Shown piece by piece: positions 41,545-55,260 of a stretch of DNA of 64,000 nt (position 1 is its first letter; every line of letters begins with the position of its first letter). The position numbers and the translations under genes were made by a program. The DNA comes from Adiantum capillus-veneris (Eukaryota > Streptophyta > Polypodiopsida > Polypodiales > Pteridaceae). Location of the stretch: contig CM043945.1 in assembly GCA_014529385.2 (NCBI GenBank), positions 858,312-922,311 on the forward strand, given 5' to 3'. The notes below the pieces were generated by a model that ran no database searches, was not told where the DNA came from, and saw nothing but the letters and a program-made list of their open reading frames with translations.

Positions 41545-44141
41545 TTACATACTTACTTGTTCACAATGCTCGGGTAGTATGAAAGTGTCTCTTAGGTCAG
41601 TCCATTTCTTAGTTGAATCCACCTCAACAAAACCAGACTCTTCTCTACGCACAGTAGCGTTGCGACCCTCCATGATTATCTTGAACCATTGCACGTCGAA
41701 CAAGTCGACAAAAAATTTTCTATAATCAATTCTCAAAGTCTCTTGTAGAGTGCTGAAGTAAGTGAGTTCCACCACCACAGGATCTGCATCAGAGGACCGT
41801 CGTCGACTAGACTGTTCAAATTTTTCCATGATTCCACAATCTTGAGTAAAACGCTTTTTGTCGATCCGTTCCACCCTAAAATATCGACCTTTACACCATG
41901 CTGCTGTCTATGACTTATACTACAACCAACAAATATTATGAGTGGCCGTTCAAACATCTAGAAAGTCATTAGTCGTACATTGCGTTACGGACGTCAAGAG
42001 ACAAACATCCCTCAATGGAAACCGGTAAAATAAACAGTAAAACACGTGCAGTAATGATATTAAAGTCCACACACGAATTTGTTACACAATTCCCACTATG
42101 ATATATTCCACTATGAACATACCTGACACATTTTATGCCAGTAGTGTGACTTCAAACCGGTAAGCGTTCGTTCTTTACTAAAACACGTTCGGAGCTAGTG
42201 CATTACGCCAGTGGGGGTCCGCAAAGATCGAATGGTCTCTTTTACTTTGCGTTCTTGGGCTCCTGTGAAAATCCATGGTGCTTTAGGGAGTTTTATCGAT
42301 CCATCGGACGCTGTTTGCGACCAATATTGCTCCATACGATCCACATTTCTAAGGTCAACTCTGGCTCCCAAAGTATCTTTCTTGCCAGTTCGATGGTCCC
42401 ATAGTAGATTACCCACATTCTTGAATATGTGCATTGGATCGAGCAAGTGATTGATCATGAGTCGGGGCCAGTATGGTAACTCGTAGCATAGAGATAGTCT
42501 CTCCATCCCTGGGGGCAATCCGTCATCACATATCTCCTTCTGCTCTAACCATGCTTGTGCAGACATCGTCGGTGGCTCTCTTCCCAAAAAGCCTTCGCGT
42601 AACACATGATTCTCTGGAAGATAAGCTTGATGACCTTTGTAGATTTGCTTCTTCAATGAGGGCGCCCTTGCATTCAATCTAGGTCCACATGTGACACATA
42701 CTCTATATCCGCTTGTTTGAAGTCGTGCATGTATACACATGATAATAGGTAAGCTTGAGAAAAACCAAGATTTACAGTGTCTGAGTGAGGAGTGTAAATA
42801 GATCACCTTAGCATTCTGTTAGTCCGGGATATTCATGCATGTTCCACATTAGAATGCCTCTGATCAAAGCATTCCGTCGACCTGTGTGTCGGCTCATATC
42901 CACCACTTCTATGCCAATCCACAATTGTTGTAGCTCTTCCAATAGTGGACTAAGATACAGATCCATATTCTTCACTTTATATCGCCTCGGCACAATCAAG
43001 CTTAGCCATAGGTGCCCCTTCTTCGTAGTCAACCACGGGGGAATGTTGTAGTTGACGATGACAACGGGCCATACACTGTAAGATGTTGATCTTTGACCAA
43101 ATTTCGAGCTTCCCTGGCAAAATCCAACCATGTTCCATCTACATGTTTCCAGGCTGCACAATCTGCAGGAATCCATGTCACACCATCCAAAGATTTATTC
43201 TCCTCATGCCATGATGCTAGGGCAGCCATGGACTTACATTCGAAGAAATTCTAGATGCGAGGAAGCAGAGAAAAATGTCGCAAAACCTTTTGTGGAAGTT
43301 CTGTTCCGTGGAGATCTACTCGATATCTCTCGGAATCACATTTCAAAAACTTCTCCATGTCTATGTATTCCCCTCTAAAAAGAATGCAGTCATTGGGACA
43401 AGCGTGGATCGAATTGTAATCCATCCCCAAGTTTCGCAAAATCTTTCTTGCTTCCTCTCGAGAATCTGGCATCACATTATCAGCTGGTAGTATGTGCTCT
43501 TTGAGCAATCTACACAATATAAAAATACGGTACAATTGTGTAAAAATCTATCAGATCATTGTACATTTAGAGTTTTATTAAAGTAAACTAATTGTAATAG
43601 ATCACCTGAAAAGCGCCGTGACGCTAGTGTCACTACATCCAAACTTTGCCTGCATGTTGAGAAGAACCAGGAGCGCTTTCAATCTAGACACGCGTGCTCC
43701 ATTATACATGGCGTATCGGCTTCACTATTCATATTATCATAGATAAGCCTTTCTGAATCCATGATCATTTCGATCATTTCATCAATCTCGGGCTCAAACA
43801 TTGCCTCGTTGGGAATGTGGTATGGATGATCATCTCGCGAGCTGTCAGAGGCTACATCTTGTGGCCTCACATATGTTGCATGACCAAAGTGCCTGCGAAC
43901 ACGTCTATTGGGTTGCAAGATTGTTGTCTGTTGGCCAGCGAGCGACAGAGTCCGACGAGTTATAATTATCAATAACTCGATCTATAATAGATGGATCGAA
44001 CTCCCCAAATTCGTGAACGTGCTGCAAATAAACGCGTCTTCTCCATCGCACAGCATGCTTGCAATGATTACAAGGACATAAGATCCTCGTTGAGAGATAG
44101 GTGTTTCGGTTGGACGGCCCCACATCCTCGTCACTACTCAT
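41545..44141 (-). pseudogene. CACTA-1 TNP2-like transposase, multi-exon and internally deleted
   Basis: Read leftward from ATG 44141: a Transpos_assoc-type finger region (LCPCNHCKHAVRW); an acidic linker (43972-43679); LLKEHILPADNVMPDS, ILRNLGMDYNSIHACPNDC (43535-43251); WHEENKSLDGVTWIPADC (43229-43100); after a frameshift, PVVIVNYNIPPWL and LYLSPLLEELQQLW; RNALIRGILMWNMHEYPG; then VCVTCGPRLN, YKGHQAYLPENH and LCYELPYWPRL...LLDPMHIFKNV (42806-42195). A DUF4216-like tail lies at 41874-41545 (LRDTFILPEHCEQV). Introns with GT-AG edges separate several parts, for example before 43535 and near 42800. The segment between 42195 and 41874 lacks the usual later part of TNP2, so it is probably not functional. 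Confidence 0.82.
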
Positions 44142-44205
44142 AATGAGGGTAAAAATCTTATAACTTGGACAACAAATTTAATCTTCTATTGGCATTCTTC
44201 ATCTT

Positions 44206-44210
<5 letters not shown>

Positions 44211-44293
<83 letters not shown>
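44211..44293. repeat. (CT)n microsatellite in CACTA-1
   Basis: About 41 uninterrupted CT units, just upstream of the leftward transposase gene. Confidence 0.98.
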
Positions 44294-44296
<3 letters not shown>

Positions 44297-44299
44297 CAC

Positions 44300-45090
44300 A
44301 CTGTAAACTACCATACATTCTCTAGTCATGTCCAATCCCCGCACACCTCGGTCTAGAGGTGCACGGAGATCAGAACCACCGGGTTATAATCTCGTCTTTA
44401 TTGGTCAATGCCTATATTTGTGGGTACAAGAAATCTACACACCCACGTGTACATGATACTGCATGTAGTGGACAAAACCCCTTTGCCTCTTCTCTAGCTG
44501 TAGCATTTCACAGCATCTTAACATCTTTTCACAGTAGATCTTTTCACCATTCGTCTAACTCTAATTTTTTTGCCGTAATCTCGAAGTTAGACTCTAATAT
44601 AAAAACTCAATCCAAAATCTTATCTTAAATCTAACTTAATTGAACATGTGGTGATTCGCTCCATTGAAGAGTACAAGACATACCAAACTCTTCTTCTCAG
44701 CTTTTAGAGATGCAATGCGAGATCTAGAGTGCTCCTCCTCTGACAATCTGCAAGCTTTCTCCAGTTTGCCCATCAGGGAGGTGGTCTCTCCCAGCAGAAT
44801 TAATCTGAGAAAAAAGTGATCAACGCTTGAAAAATTGATGCTCCCATTAGTCAAGATCTTGTGCATGGCACTTTTGAAAGCTATGTAGCTGTGCAGTAGT
44901 TCTTGCGTGGATCCCCTTGCTTGCTTGCACGTCTCTTGGAACTTCTACGAAGCCGTTTGACTTTGCTAAGAGCTTGGGAGCATTTCTCCATGAGTGCCCT
45001 CTTCTTGGTGCATGCTGCTTCGACTTCTCTTCTGCCTCCTGCTTGATGATATTTCATTCTTTCCCCAGGCGATGCAAACACGACAAATTA
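44300..45090 (-). other. CACTA-1 internal segment with two small leftward frames, unknown
   Basis: Frames at 45081-44881 and 44866-44636 on - are rich in Lys, Arg, Glu and Ser (ALSKVKRLRRSSKRRASKQG; SLMGKLEKACRLSEEEHSRS) and could be parts of a coiled-coil protein. CACTA elements often carry captured host fragments. No homolog is recognised, and the frames are short. Confidence 0.35.
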
Positions 45091-45099
45091 GCCACAGTG

Positions 45100-45216
<117 letters not shown>

Positions 45217-45299
45217 GGACTCACCATTTCTGACAAGCGTCGGTGGCTCTCTAAGTTGCGCCTACACAAAAATCTAAATCTAACCTTATCTTAAACGAT

Positions 45300-45900
45300 A
45301 AAAAGAAGAAAATGGTATAACCTTTCTATCACCCAAGTGTGGTAGATTGGTTATTCCATTTCCCTCTTCGATAACAGGTAAATAACGTAAATAAACCTAA
45401 ATCTAATCAAACGTAAATCTAACTAAAATTAAACATAAATCTAATCTAATTTAACTTAAATAAACCTAAATCTAATTTAACATAAGTCTACATCTAACCT
45501 AATCTTTAACGTCTTTTGGGATAATTTCCTATAACGTTAAAACTCTCTTCTTCTTCTGTGGGTGTGTGTGTGCCAATAAAAAGAGAAAAATGGTATAAGC
45601 TTTCTATCACCCAAGTGTGGTAGATTGGTTATGCCATTTCCCTCTTGAATAACAGGTCTTGAGTTCAACTCCTCGTTGGCTAGATCTTTAGGTCTGTGTG
45701 GGTGTGTGTGCACGCCAATAAAAAAAAGGAGAAAAATTGTATAACTTTTCTATCATCGAAGTGTGATAGATTGGTTATGCCATTTCCCTCATGAATAACA
45801 GGTCTTGAGTTCAACTCTTGTCGACTAGATCTTTAAGGTCTCTTGGGATAGTTTTCTATGATGTTAAGACTCTCTTCTTCTTCTTCTTCTTCTTCTTCTT
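45300..45900 (+). repeat. Tandem tRNA-like (SINE-like) units in CACTA-1
   Basis: Three copies of a unit begin GAAAAATGGTATAA, continue CTATCACCCAAGTGTGG and end near TCTTGGGATAG. Two keep pol III-type boxes: A-box-like TGGTAGATTGG at 45618-45628 (TGATAGATTGG at 45764-45774) and B-box-like AGTTCAACTCC at 45662-45672 (AGTTCAACTCT at 45808-45818). The first copy (A-box at 45340) lost its B-box region to an array of AAATCTAA-type repeats (45380-45510). Confidence 0.6.
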
Positions 45901-46046
45901 CTTCTTCTTCTTCTCTCTCTCTCTCTCTCAATGTGTGTGTGCGTTTTTGGTTTATGCATGCTCTCTCTCTCTTTTCCTCTCTCAATCTGTGTGTGCATTC
46001 TTTGTTTATGCATGTGTGTGTGTGTGTGTGTTTTGTTTATGCTTGT

Positions 46047-46108
<62 letters not shown>

Positions 46109-46118
46109 AAAAACACAA

Positions 46119-46160
<42 letters not shown>

Positions 46161-46234
46161 TAGGAGAGAGAAACAAGGGAAGGGAACATGAGAGTGAGTA
46201 GAGGGAAGGAGCATACCTGGCTCTCCTTCCTCTC

Positions 46235-46265
<31 letters not shown>
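45870..46265. repeat. Microsatellite cluster (TTC)n, (CT)n, (GT)n, (GA)n in CACTA-1
   Basis: TTC repeats (45879-45915), CT (45916-45930), CT (46048-46103), GT then GA (46118-46160) and GT (46240-46266) lie close together. Long open frames across them on both strands are artefacts of repeat periodicity. Confidence 0.95.
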
Positions 46266-46266
<1 letters not shown>

Positions 46267-46516
46267 GAGAAGAAAGAGAGAGAGGGAGAGCGCGCGTTAC
46301 CTTGCTTGCTTGAGCGTGCGCCAAAAACTCAGATCTGAGATCTGAGTTTTTGGACGCTCTCGGTTATTGTTTTTAGCCCTGACGGCGTCGCTATAGGCGT
46401 CGCTATGAGCATCACTAAGTTACTTGTAATTTAGCGACGCCCATAGCGACGCCGTGGTTTTTCACATTTGAGCATCGCACTCCGAGTGTCACTACTATTA
46501 AGTACCTCTTGTAGTG

Positions 46517-47534
46517 ACATGGGACACATGTCAGACTAGTATGCTTAACCACATGGTGTGCTTGAATGCTATTGGTTGGGCTAAAGAGGGGTCCAATGAG
46601 CTTCTAGCTCCATCCAACAAATATCTATATATTTCCAGCTCTCTCTCTCTCTCTCTAAGGGGTAAGGAGGACAATTGTCCAAAGACTACCCATGTACTTG
46701 AATGCATGTTGCATGTGATTGGCTAGGGGGGAGAGGGGTCCAATGAGCTTGAAACATGTGTAAAAGCTACAACTCACCCCAAGCAAGCGAGGGGGGTGTT
46801 GGGGGGATATACACCACACACACACACACACTCATTTTGTGGATCATTCTCACTTGGTGAAAGTTGAGGAACTCCACCTCCTTCTCCAAGCTTGTGAGAA
46901 GTGAGATGCTACACCAACACTCTTGGCTATGGAATGCAAATCCAACCAAGATCCATGCTTCAATGCTTAAGCTTGCCATCTTCTCCATCTTCATTACTAT
47001 GATATTATGTATGCTAGCAAGAAGAGTGATAGTAAGTGAGGAACTATTTCTTTCTCCTATGGAATGTTTCTTCTTCCTCTTCCCTACCCTCATTCCCAGC
47101 TAGCTCTCTTCACCTTCGAAGGTGTTTCAGGCCTTGGGACTAAGGCTTGGGATAGTCAATGCTTTCTAAAAGTTTATTTTATGCTTGTGATGCATGAAGA
47201 TTTCCATCTTCATTGCATCACTTAGGTCACAAGGAACACAAATATTGTATTGTACCAAGTCTCTCTTGATGGGAGAAACTATAATACAAATGACTATTGG
47301 AGGGGGGACCGGCTCCGTATGAATCCAGTCCTCAACTATTGTCATGTTCTCTAAACTCTCTCTCTCTCTCTCTTGCAAAAGTATTGTTCATGCAAAGTTA
47401 ACTAAGTACCATTTTTATGTTGCTACGATCAATTAAGTTCACCCGCTATGCTCACAAAGTAATGTCAACAAAAAGTGCTTCACCTAATTTCCTAATTCCG
47501 CTACTCTCAAAGTTCATAGGCCATTTCCATTACA
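46517..47534 (+). repeat. 5' LTR of G3, right part
   Basis: It resumes ACATGGGACACATGTCAG after CACTA-1 and ends CCATTTCCATTACA before the primer-binding site. It has ATTGG/CCAAT pairs at 46571/46593 and 46718/46740, both 22 bp apart, and a TATA-like CTATATATTTCC near 46622. It matches 53640-54692. Confidence 0.9.
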
Positions 47535-50500
47535 TTGGTATCAGAGAATTTGGTTTCTCTTTTCTTGCTTAAGAAGAGAGGTCCTTAAGTAGCCTATTAA
47601 TGGTTGTTTTTGTTAATTATATTAGGGTAAGTGGGACTGGGATCTATTATCGGTTTTGTTGAGCCCACTATATGGAATTTGGTGCACACCTCAGGAGCTT
47701 TGGTCTTAATAATGGAGTCTTTTTAGACTTTCCTACGGATTTACCATTATTGATCCATAAGAAGTTCAAAAGGAGCTATCCCTCGGCAGCTTCGCTATGT
47801 TAGACTCACTCCACTACTCTGTATAATTCACCAGTTTGAGCCATGGGTGTAGATACTTAAGTGCCTATTTTCAAAGGCTAAGAGAAGTAGAAACTAAGGT
47901 TTTGAATTGCCAAAGCATACACTAAGTAAACACATAAGTTTAATTAACATGGATGACTCACTGTACTACTCTCTATATTTAACCAATTCGAGCCGTGGGT
48001 GTAGATACTTAAGTGCCTATTTTCAAAGGCTAAGAGGAGTAGCAACTAAGGTTTTGAATTGCCAAAGCATACACTAAGTAAACACATAAGTTTAATTAAC
48101 ATGGATGACAATAATCAAGAGAGTATAATGAACATTGACAACCTTGATTTTGCACATGAAGGTGCTAATGATGATGCCCCCATGTTTGTTAATTATCTTG
48201 TTACTAGGTTGCAACAAGCTATGGGCAACCCCGCTTTGCAAGCCGAATTTACTCAACAACTTCATGCTTATGGGTATTCCTTTCCTCTCCTCTGAGGAGA
48301 GAGAGATCTTAGGAGGCCTCTTGATGAGACCCCCAAAAGAAGACTCTCTCCCATAAAAGAGGAGGAATCCAAAGATCAATAAAGTAATGAATCCCTAAAT
48401 TCCTCCGAGGATGTGGCTCCATGAAGAAGACGGACTAAACGATAGCCAACTCCTCCCAAGAGGAAACAGTTAACCCATAGTCCTTCTCCTCGTCACTCCA
48501 AAAGGGAAGAGAGGAAACAAAGGAAGAAAAGGGCAAGAAAGAGGTCATCCTCTTCTCCTTCTTCTTCACCTTCCTCCTCCACCGATGAAAGCTATGGCTA
48601 TTCTCCTAGAGAATACAAGAGGAGAGGACATCGTAAATCTTACCCTGCATGGCGAAGGTCACAAAAGCTAAAGAAGTTCAAGGAGGGAGGAAAGAATATC
48701 TCTTTTCTCACCTATGATGGCACCTTTCGTGCTACTGACAAAGTATTGGCCTTCATCCAACAATTTGATGAGGCCTTTGGAGATGAGGGCATCATGGAGT
48801 CCTCCAAGCTATGTCATGTAGCGATGCACTTCCAAAAATCGGCTCTTCAATGGTGGGCTAGCCTTCGTGGCAACGGTGAAGCCCCAAAGACATGGAAAAC
48901 TCTATGAGTTTCCATCATGAATCAATTCCTTGAAAGTGATGCAAAGGACAAAGTGCTTACCAAATGGTGAAGTTTAAAGCTTCTCTCTCATAAGTCTATC
49001 CACAAATATGTGGACAAGTTTTGGGATTTACATCTCAAGACTACTATCTTTCAAAAGATAGACTTTGTCGAGCAAAAGCAACAATTCTGTGCGGGATTAC
49101 CCAAAGATATGGCCGAGTATGTCAACTCTCAACGGCCTTGTTCTATCACCAAAGTAATCCACCACACCATGGTTGGTTCACACATAAATTTTCAACAAGG
49201 TGCTAGACGGAATGTCAAGCCCATGGAAAATAAAGACAAAAGTGATGCCAAGGGGGAAACCAATACCCAAAATTCTTACCAAGGCCATTCCAACAACAAC
49301 AACAATTGGTCCAAGGAGAAGGGAGTTTACAAAGTTAAATATAAACTCTCTCCTAAAGAGCTAGAAGCTTTTCATAAGGACCACAAATGTTTTAAATGTG
49401 GGGAGCAAGGCCATGGTTATCGCCTTGCCCCAATAGAATTGCTCACAATGAAACTCCTAAGCCTCTATGTTTGAAGCTCTAAAAGAGGATGCTCATTGCC
49501 AAGGATTTCTCCTTTCCTATGCTTGGGGAAAGATGCAAGAGCATGATGCCTTTATTTTTTTTGACCATGTTTCAACTCACAACTTCATATCCCACAAGAT
49601 GGAAGATACATTGAAATCTGATGGAGCTATCAAGGGACAAGACCTCTCAATTACTCCCTTAATTAGAAAATTGAGGCTTCATTTCCAAACCTATATGGAC
49701 AAAAAGGAGTTCTTCATCTCCCCTCTCAAGCATGAGAATGTTATCATTGGGGAACCATGGTTTAACAGCATGGCTTCCAACATAAAGCTCCTTAAAAGGA
49801 GAATCTATTTCACCTACAGGGAAAAGAACACGTACATAGATTCTAATGAGTCGGGGAGCACCATATCCTTGCAATAAATGGAATCAAGAGGAATTAGAGT
49901 TGTCTAATTTTCTAAATGGATCCCAAGATGTTTTCATTGATGACATCCCTAGTGAGCTACCTCTAAAATGAGGGATCATGACCATGCAATTGAGCTCCTA
50001 CCAGGAAGCTCACTGCCTAACAAGCCTCCTTATCGAGTTTCACAAGCTCAACAAGAGGAGATCATGAGGCAAGTGCGTGAATTGGTGAAAAAAGGGATGG
50101 TGAGGTCTAGCTCCTCTCCATTTTGTTCATCATTGCTTTTAGTGCAAAAGAAAGACGACACATATCACATGTGTGTCGACTATAGAGCAGTAAATAAGAT
50201 CAGTATCAAAAAAGATTTCTCGTGCTGCCGGTAGAAGATCTAATTGATAATTTACAAGTTTTGACATGACAAATGCTCCAGACGCATTCAAACTCATGAT
50301 GGACAAAAATCTTTAGGCCATTCAAATTCTCTTGAAGAGTACAAGCGAAACCTCTATGTAATTTTTCAAGCTGTGAGAGAGAATAAGCTTTTCATTAATC
50401 AAAAGAAAAGTGATTTTTTCCTAGAAGAGATTCAATGTTTAGGTCACATTATCTCTAAAGATGGAATCCGCATGGATCCAACAAAGTTAGAGATAATAAA

Positions 50501-52808
50501 AGGATGGCCTAATCCAAGGAATCTATAGGAGGTACGAAGCTTCATAGATATGTGTGCATTCTATAGATGCTTCATTAAAAAAGTTCTCACTATTAGCAGG
50601 CCTATTACATGACTTAACAAAAAATAATGTTAAGTATTCATGGACTGCAAAAGTGCAAGAAGCTTTTGAGAAGCTTAAGGAGAAGCTTATCTCTCAACGT
50701 GTGCTCACACTATTAGATCTCTCAACGACATTTGAGGTCCAATGTGATGCTTGAGGTGATTGCCTTCGAGCTATTTTGATTCAAGAAGGGCATGCCATAG
50801 CATATGAGAGTCAAAGACTCGACGTCGATAAGTGAGCATTCAGCAAATAGGAAAAAGAGCTACTAGCTATTCTATATGTCCTAAACACATAGAAACACTA
50901 TCTCTTGGGGACTCCATTAATCCTACAAATGGAGCACAAAGCCTCAAGAACTGCATGACACAAACCAAGCTCTCCGACAAACAAATGAGGTGGGCAAAAA
51001 AAAAATTCAATTTAAATTTCATATTGCTCACATTGCTAACAAGCACAATCAAGTGGTCGATGCACTTTCACAACGACCAAGGGTAAATGTGGTGTCTATA
51101 GCAACTCACAATGGTCTATCTTTTATGATAGATGAGTATGCTACTGACTAAAACTTTAAGTACGTAATTACAGCTTTTGCAATAGGGAAGAAAAAAGAAC
51201 CATTAACCTTGAAGGATGGTTATCTTCCAAACGGCAATAGGCTATGTGTTACTCACCCATACAATAACAAAGTCATGTATGGATCCCATACTTCTCCTTA
51301 TGCGGGGTAAAGAGGGAATCCATAATCTACTCTTCAAGGCGTAGAAATGTATTTCTGTTGTTCTACCATGAAAAGTGAACATATAAGAGTATGTTTCATT
51401 GATCGAGGGAAGCAACTTGGATTTTTCAATCGACAGGCTTAACAAGAAAACACACTCTATGCCTGTCAAAAAAAGACTATTAAGGCACATCAAATGGCAA
51501 CCCTCTTTAGATCTCAAATTTTCAAGTATCATGGCTTTCCAACATCCATAGTTTCGGACAAAAATCCTCGAATGACCAGTAATTTCTAGAAGGGTCTTTT
51601 TGAGAATCTAGGAAGTAGATTAAATTTCTCTATCGGTCTATCATCCACAAATGGATGATCAAAGTGAAATAACTAATCTAACGATTCTTGATCTACTAAA
51701 AGCCTATGTCATGGAAGAGGATCAACGTTCTCAATGAGAGAAGTACCTACCTCTTATGGAGTATGCGTACAATGACATTGTACATACTTCTATTGGGAAA
51801 TCACCTTTCGAGGTTAAAGAAGGAAGATCCAAAAGTCCCTTACTACTTAAATTACATCGAAAGATCTTCACTGCTGATGATTATAGCCGACAATCACAAG
51901 AATCTTTTCCAAAGGTTAAAGAGGTTATATTCATCTCAAAGCAAAGGAAAAAAGGCTACTTCTAATAAGCATAGAAGAGCCTTAGACTTTAAAAAACATG
52001 ATTCGGTCTTGCTAAAGTTTCTCAAGGATCGTCCAAGGCATGCTACAGGCAAGAATCCTACGGACCACCATGAGTATGATACTAAACTAGCAAAAAGATG
52101 CTATGGTCCTTAAAATTATTAAGCCAGTCAATGAGATGGCTTATCAATTGAAGGTCCCCAACCATTGGCTCATGCACAATGTTTTACATGAGAAACTACA
52201 TAAGCCTTACAAAGGAGCACCATCAAAGAAGCAATAGTTGTAGCCCCTCCAAAAATCAAAGATCAAGAAGAAGTACTTCAATCTAAGTCCATCCTATGAC
52301 ATGAAGACAAGGTATTAAGAAACAACAAGATTATTTGCCGATATCTTATTAAGTTAAAGAATTATCCTTTTAAAGATGCTAAATGGATGCAAGGAACCTA
52401 GCTTAAGGTTAATATGAACCTTGTCAATGCTTACAATGCTGCACTAGAGTAAGCATATGAAAATGCATTTTAAATGAAAAATATTTTTGTCTTATAAGAC
52501 TAGTTCTCTCTTTATTATGCACAAATTTAAGTAGTATGCATACTAAGAATCATGTTTGTGATGACGATTTGTCTCTCAAACACCATGTAGAATTTTTCAC
52601 TCTACTTGGGAGGATACAATGGACTAAAAAGCAGACATGCTTGCGGCAGCTATGTCTCCCAAGCACCAAATGGACTAGTCATCCATCTTGGAATGATGTC
52701 GTAGGGTAAAAAGGGATCCTCTACTCGCTAAGAAACATGGACTAATGACTAGGCCTTATCTTCTCTACCTCATAGTCGAGGACGACTATGATTTCAAGAG
52801 AGAGGCAA
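47535..52808 (+). pseudogene. G3 internal region: decayed gag-pol
   Basis: It is collinear with G2. A 152-bp leader segment is duplicated (about 47805-47957 and 47957-48109), so the ATGGATGAC start occurs twice (47950 and 48101). The gag start reads to 48292, then has stops; the SR-rich part is recognisable at 48420-48650. The knuckle CFKCGEQGHGYRLAP has lost its last Cys. The protease motif is FFDHVSTHNF, without the D-S/T-G. RT is present as ELLPGSSLPNKPPYRVSQAQ (49980-50234), but the catalytic FDDI block is deleted near 50265. RNase H, integrase (51700-52113) and the chromodomain-like end follow with many stops. It is clearly inactive. Confidence 0.9.
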
Positions 52809-54479
52809 TGTCATAAAATATAATATCTAACTTTACCAAATGATTTTCTCATATTAAACTGATCATTTAATATGGGAGAATAAACGGGAACAAGAGTTAG
52901 AATAGAGACATGTGCTTCTAGAACTATCTCAACACAGGACCAAAAGGAAAGATGGTTGCATCTCAATAGGGGTCCAAAAGGAGATGGTCTATCAAAGAGC
53001 AATGTGCAATAAGTGAATCTAGACTTACCTCAGTAGGGGACCAAGAGGAGAGATGGTTACATCTCCATAATGGTCCAAAAGGAGGTAGTCTATCAAAGAG
53101 CAATGTCTAATGGAGCTTAAAAGACCTTAGGGTTAGCTTCATTAAATATTTTCAATGGTTAGTGTTCAAAATCCTTTGACCTTAAGCAAGATAGGGCTGA
53201 GCTTGAGGTGGGAACCCGACCTAAGCTTGAGGTGCTTCTCGTGCTTGATGACTAGGGTGCGTGCTTGATGACTGAGGTGCTTGAGGTGCTTGTCATGCTT
53301 GATAACTAAGGTGCTTGAGGTGCTTGTCATACTTAATGGGGGATAAGGTGCTTGGGTCAAAAAGAGACCCTACAAACTTAATGAGAAAGGTGCTTGAGAA
53401 GCTTCCCATACATGGGGAGTAAGGTGCTTGAGTCAAATACAGACCCTACAAACTTAATGAGGAAGGTGCTTGAGAAGCTTCCCATACATGGGGGGGTAAG
53501 GTGCTTGAGTCAAAAAGAGACCCTACAAACTTAATGAGGAAGGTGCTTGAGAAGCTTCCTATGTATGAAAGTCCCAAAATTAGGGGAATCTTTGACTTAA
53601 CTTTCCACTCACCCAAAGGGCACCCCTTTTTCAAAGGGCACATGGGACACATGTCAGACTCTCCCTATGCTTAACCACATGGTGTGCTTGAATGCTATTG
53701 GTTGGACTAAAGAGGGGTCCAATGAGCTTCTAGCTCCATCCAACAAATATCTATATATTTCCAGCTCTCTCTCTCTCTCTCTAAGGGGTAAGGAGGACAA
53801 TTGTCCAAAGACTACCCATGTACTTGAATGCATGTTGCATGTGATTGGCTAGGGGGGAGAGGGGTCCAATGAGCTTGAAACATGTGTAAAAGCTACAACT
53901 CACCCCAAGCAAGCGAGGGGGGTGTTGGGGGGATATACACCACACACAAACACACACTCATTTTGTGGATCATTCTCACTTGGTGAAAGTTGAGGAACTC
54001 CACCTCCTTCTCCAAGCTTGTGAGAAGTGAGAGCCTACACTGACACTCTTGGCTATGGAATGTAAGTCCAACCAGGATCCATGCTTCAATGCTTAAGCTT
54101 GCCATCTTCTCCATCTTCATTACTATGCTATTATATATGCTAGCAAGAAGAGTGATGATAAGTGAGGAACTATTTCTTTCTCCTATGGAATGTTTCTTCT
54201 TCCTCTTCTCTACCCTCATTCCCCGCTAGCTTTTTCCACCTTCGAAGGTGTTTGAGGCCTTGGGACTGAGGCTTGGGATAGTCAATGCTTTCTACAAAGA
54301 TTATGTTATGCTTGTGATGCATGAAGCTTTCCATCTTCATTGCATCACCTAGGTCACAAGGAACACAAAGATTGTATCTTACCAAGTCTCTCTTGATGGG
54401 AGACACTATAGTACAAATGCCTATTGGAGGGGGGACCGGCTCCGTATGAATCCGGTCCTCAACTATTATCATGTTCTCT

Positions 54480-54532
<53 letters not shown>

Positions 54533-54689
54533 GTTGCAAAAGTATTGTTCATGCCAAGTTAACTAAGTACCATGCTTATGTTTCTACCATCAATTAAGTT
54601 CAGCCGCTATGCTCACAAAGTAATCTCACAAAAGTGCTTCACCTAATTTCCTAATTCCGCTACTCTCAAAGTTCGTAGGCCATTTCCAT

Positions 54690-54692
<3 letters not shown>
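52809..54692 (+). repeat. 3' LTR of G3 (about 1,884 bp)
   Basis: It starts TGTCATAAAATATAATATC and ends about TTCCATTAC at the edge of a CT microsatellite. It is uninterrupted at the CACTA-1 target. Minisatellites built on GGTGCTTGAG lie at 53220-53570. ATTGG/CCAAT pairs are at 53697/53719 and 53844/53866. A CT run at 54484-54530 lies near its end. Confidence 0.88.
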
Positions 54693-54755
<63 letters not shown>

Positions 54756-55260
54756 ACCTCGCGTAGAAGACTCTATATTTATCTCTCTCTGTCTCTCGAC
54801 CTCAGTGAGCAAGAAGTAGGTTCAAGGGTATCAAGAAGAGGAGGCTCAAGGGCATGAAGAAAGGAGGCTTGAAGGCAGGGAGAAATTGAAGATCGGCAGA
54901 ACTCAAAGGATACATATGCGATCTTGAAGCCAACGTGGTGGTGAAGTGTGACACAGAAACTTCGACGCCATCTCTAACACCATCAAGGGAAGGACGAGAC
55001 TAAGAGAAGATCTTACAAAGTTCTTGACAGCAAAGAACACAAGAGATTTGAAAAGCTTAGGAAAATTGAAGCAAGAAAGAAAGAAAATAAGGAGAAACTT
55101 TTGCAGACAAAGGAATCTTTTACGTTGTTTTCATCTTTGAAATCATTTCAATTATCAATATTGACTATCGATGGACGCTCGAATTAAGGGAAGACTAAAT
55201 TAATTTGGCCTAGCTTTTGTAAAAGGAGCTTAAACTCCTTAACCTCAATTAATTGAATTT
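54693..55260. other. CT microsatellite and unrecognised flank right of G3
   Basis: CT repeats fill about 54693-54753. Beyond them GAAGACTCTAT and CGACCTC...GTGAGCAAGAAG echo the left flank at 38320-38375. Short direct repeats AGGAGGCT(C/T)(A/G)A follow at 54838-54875. No gene is seen. Confidence 0.7.
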
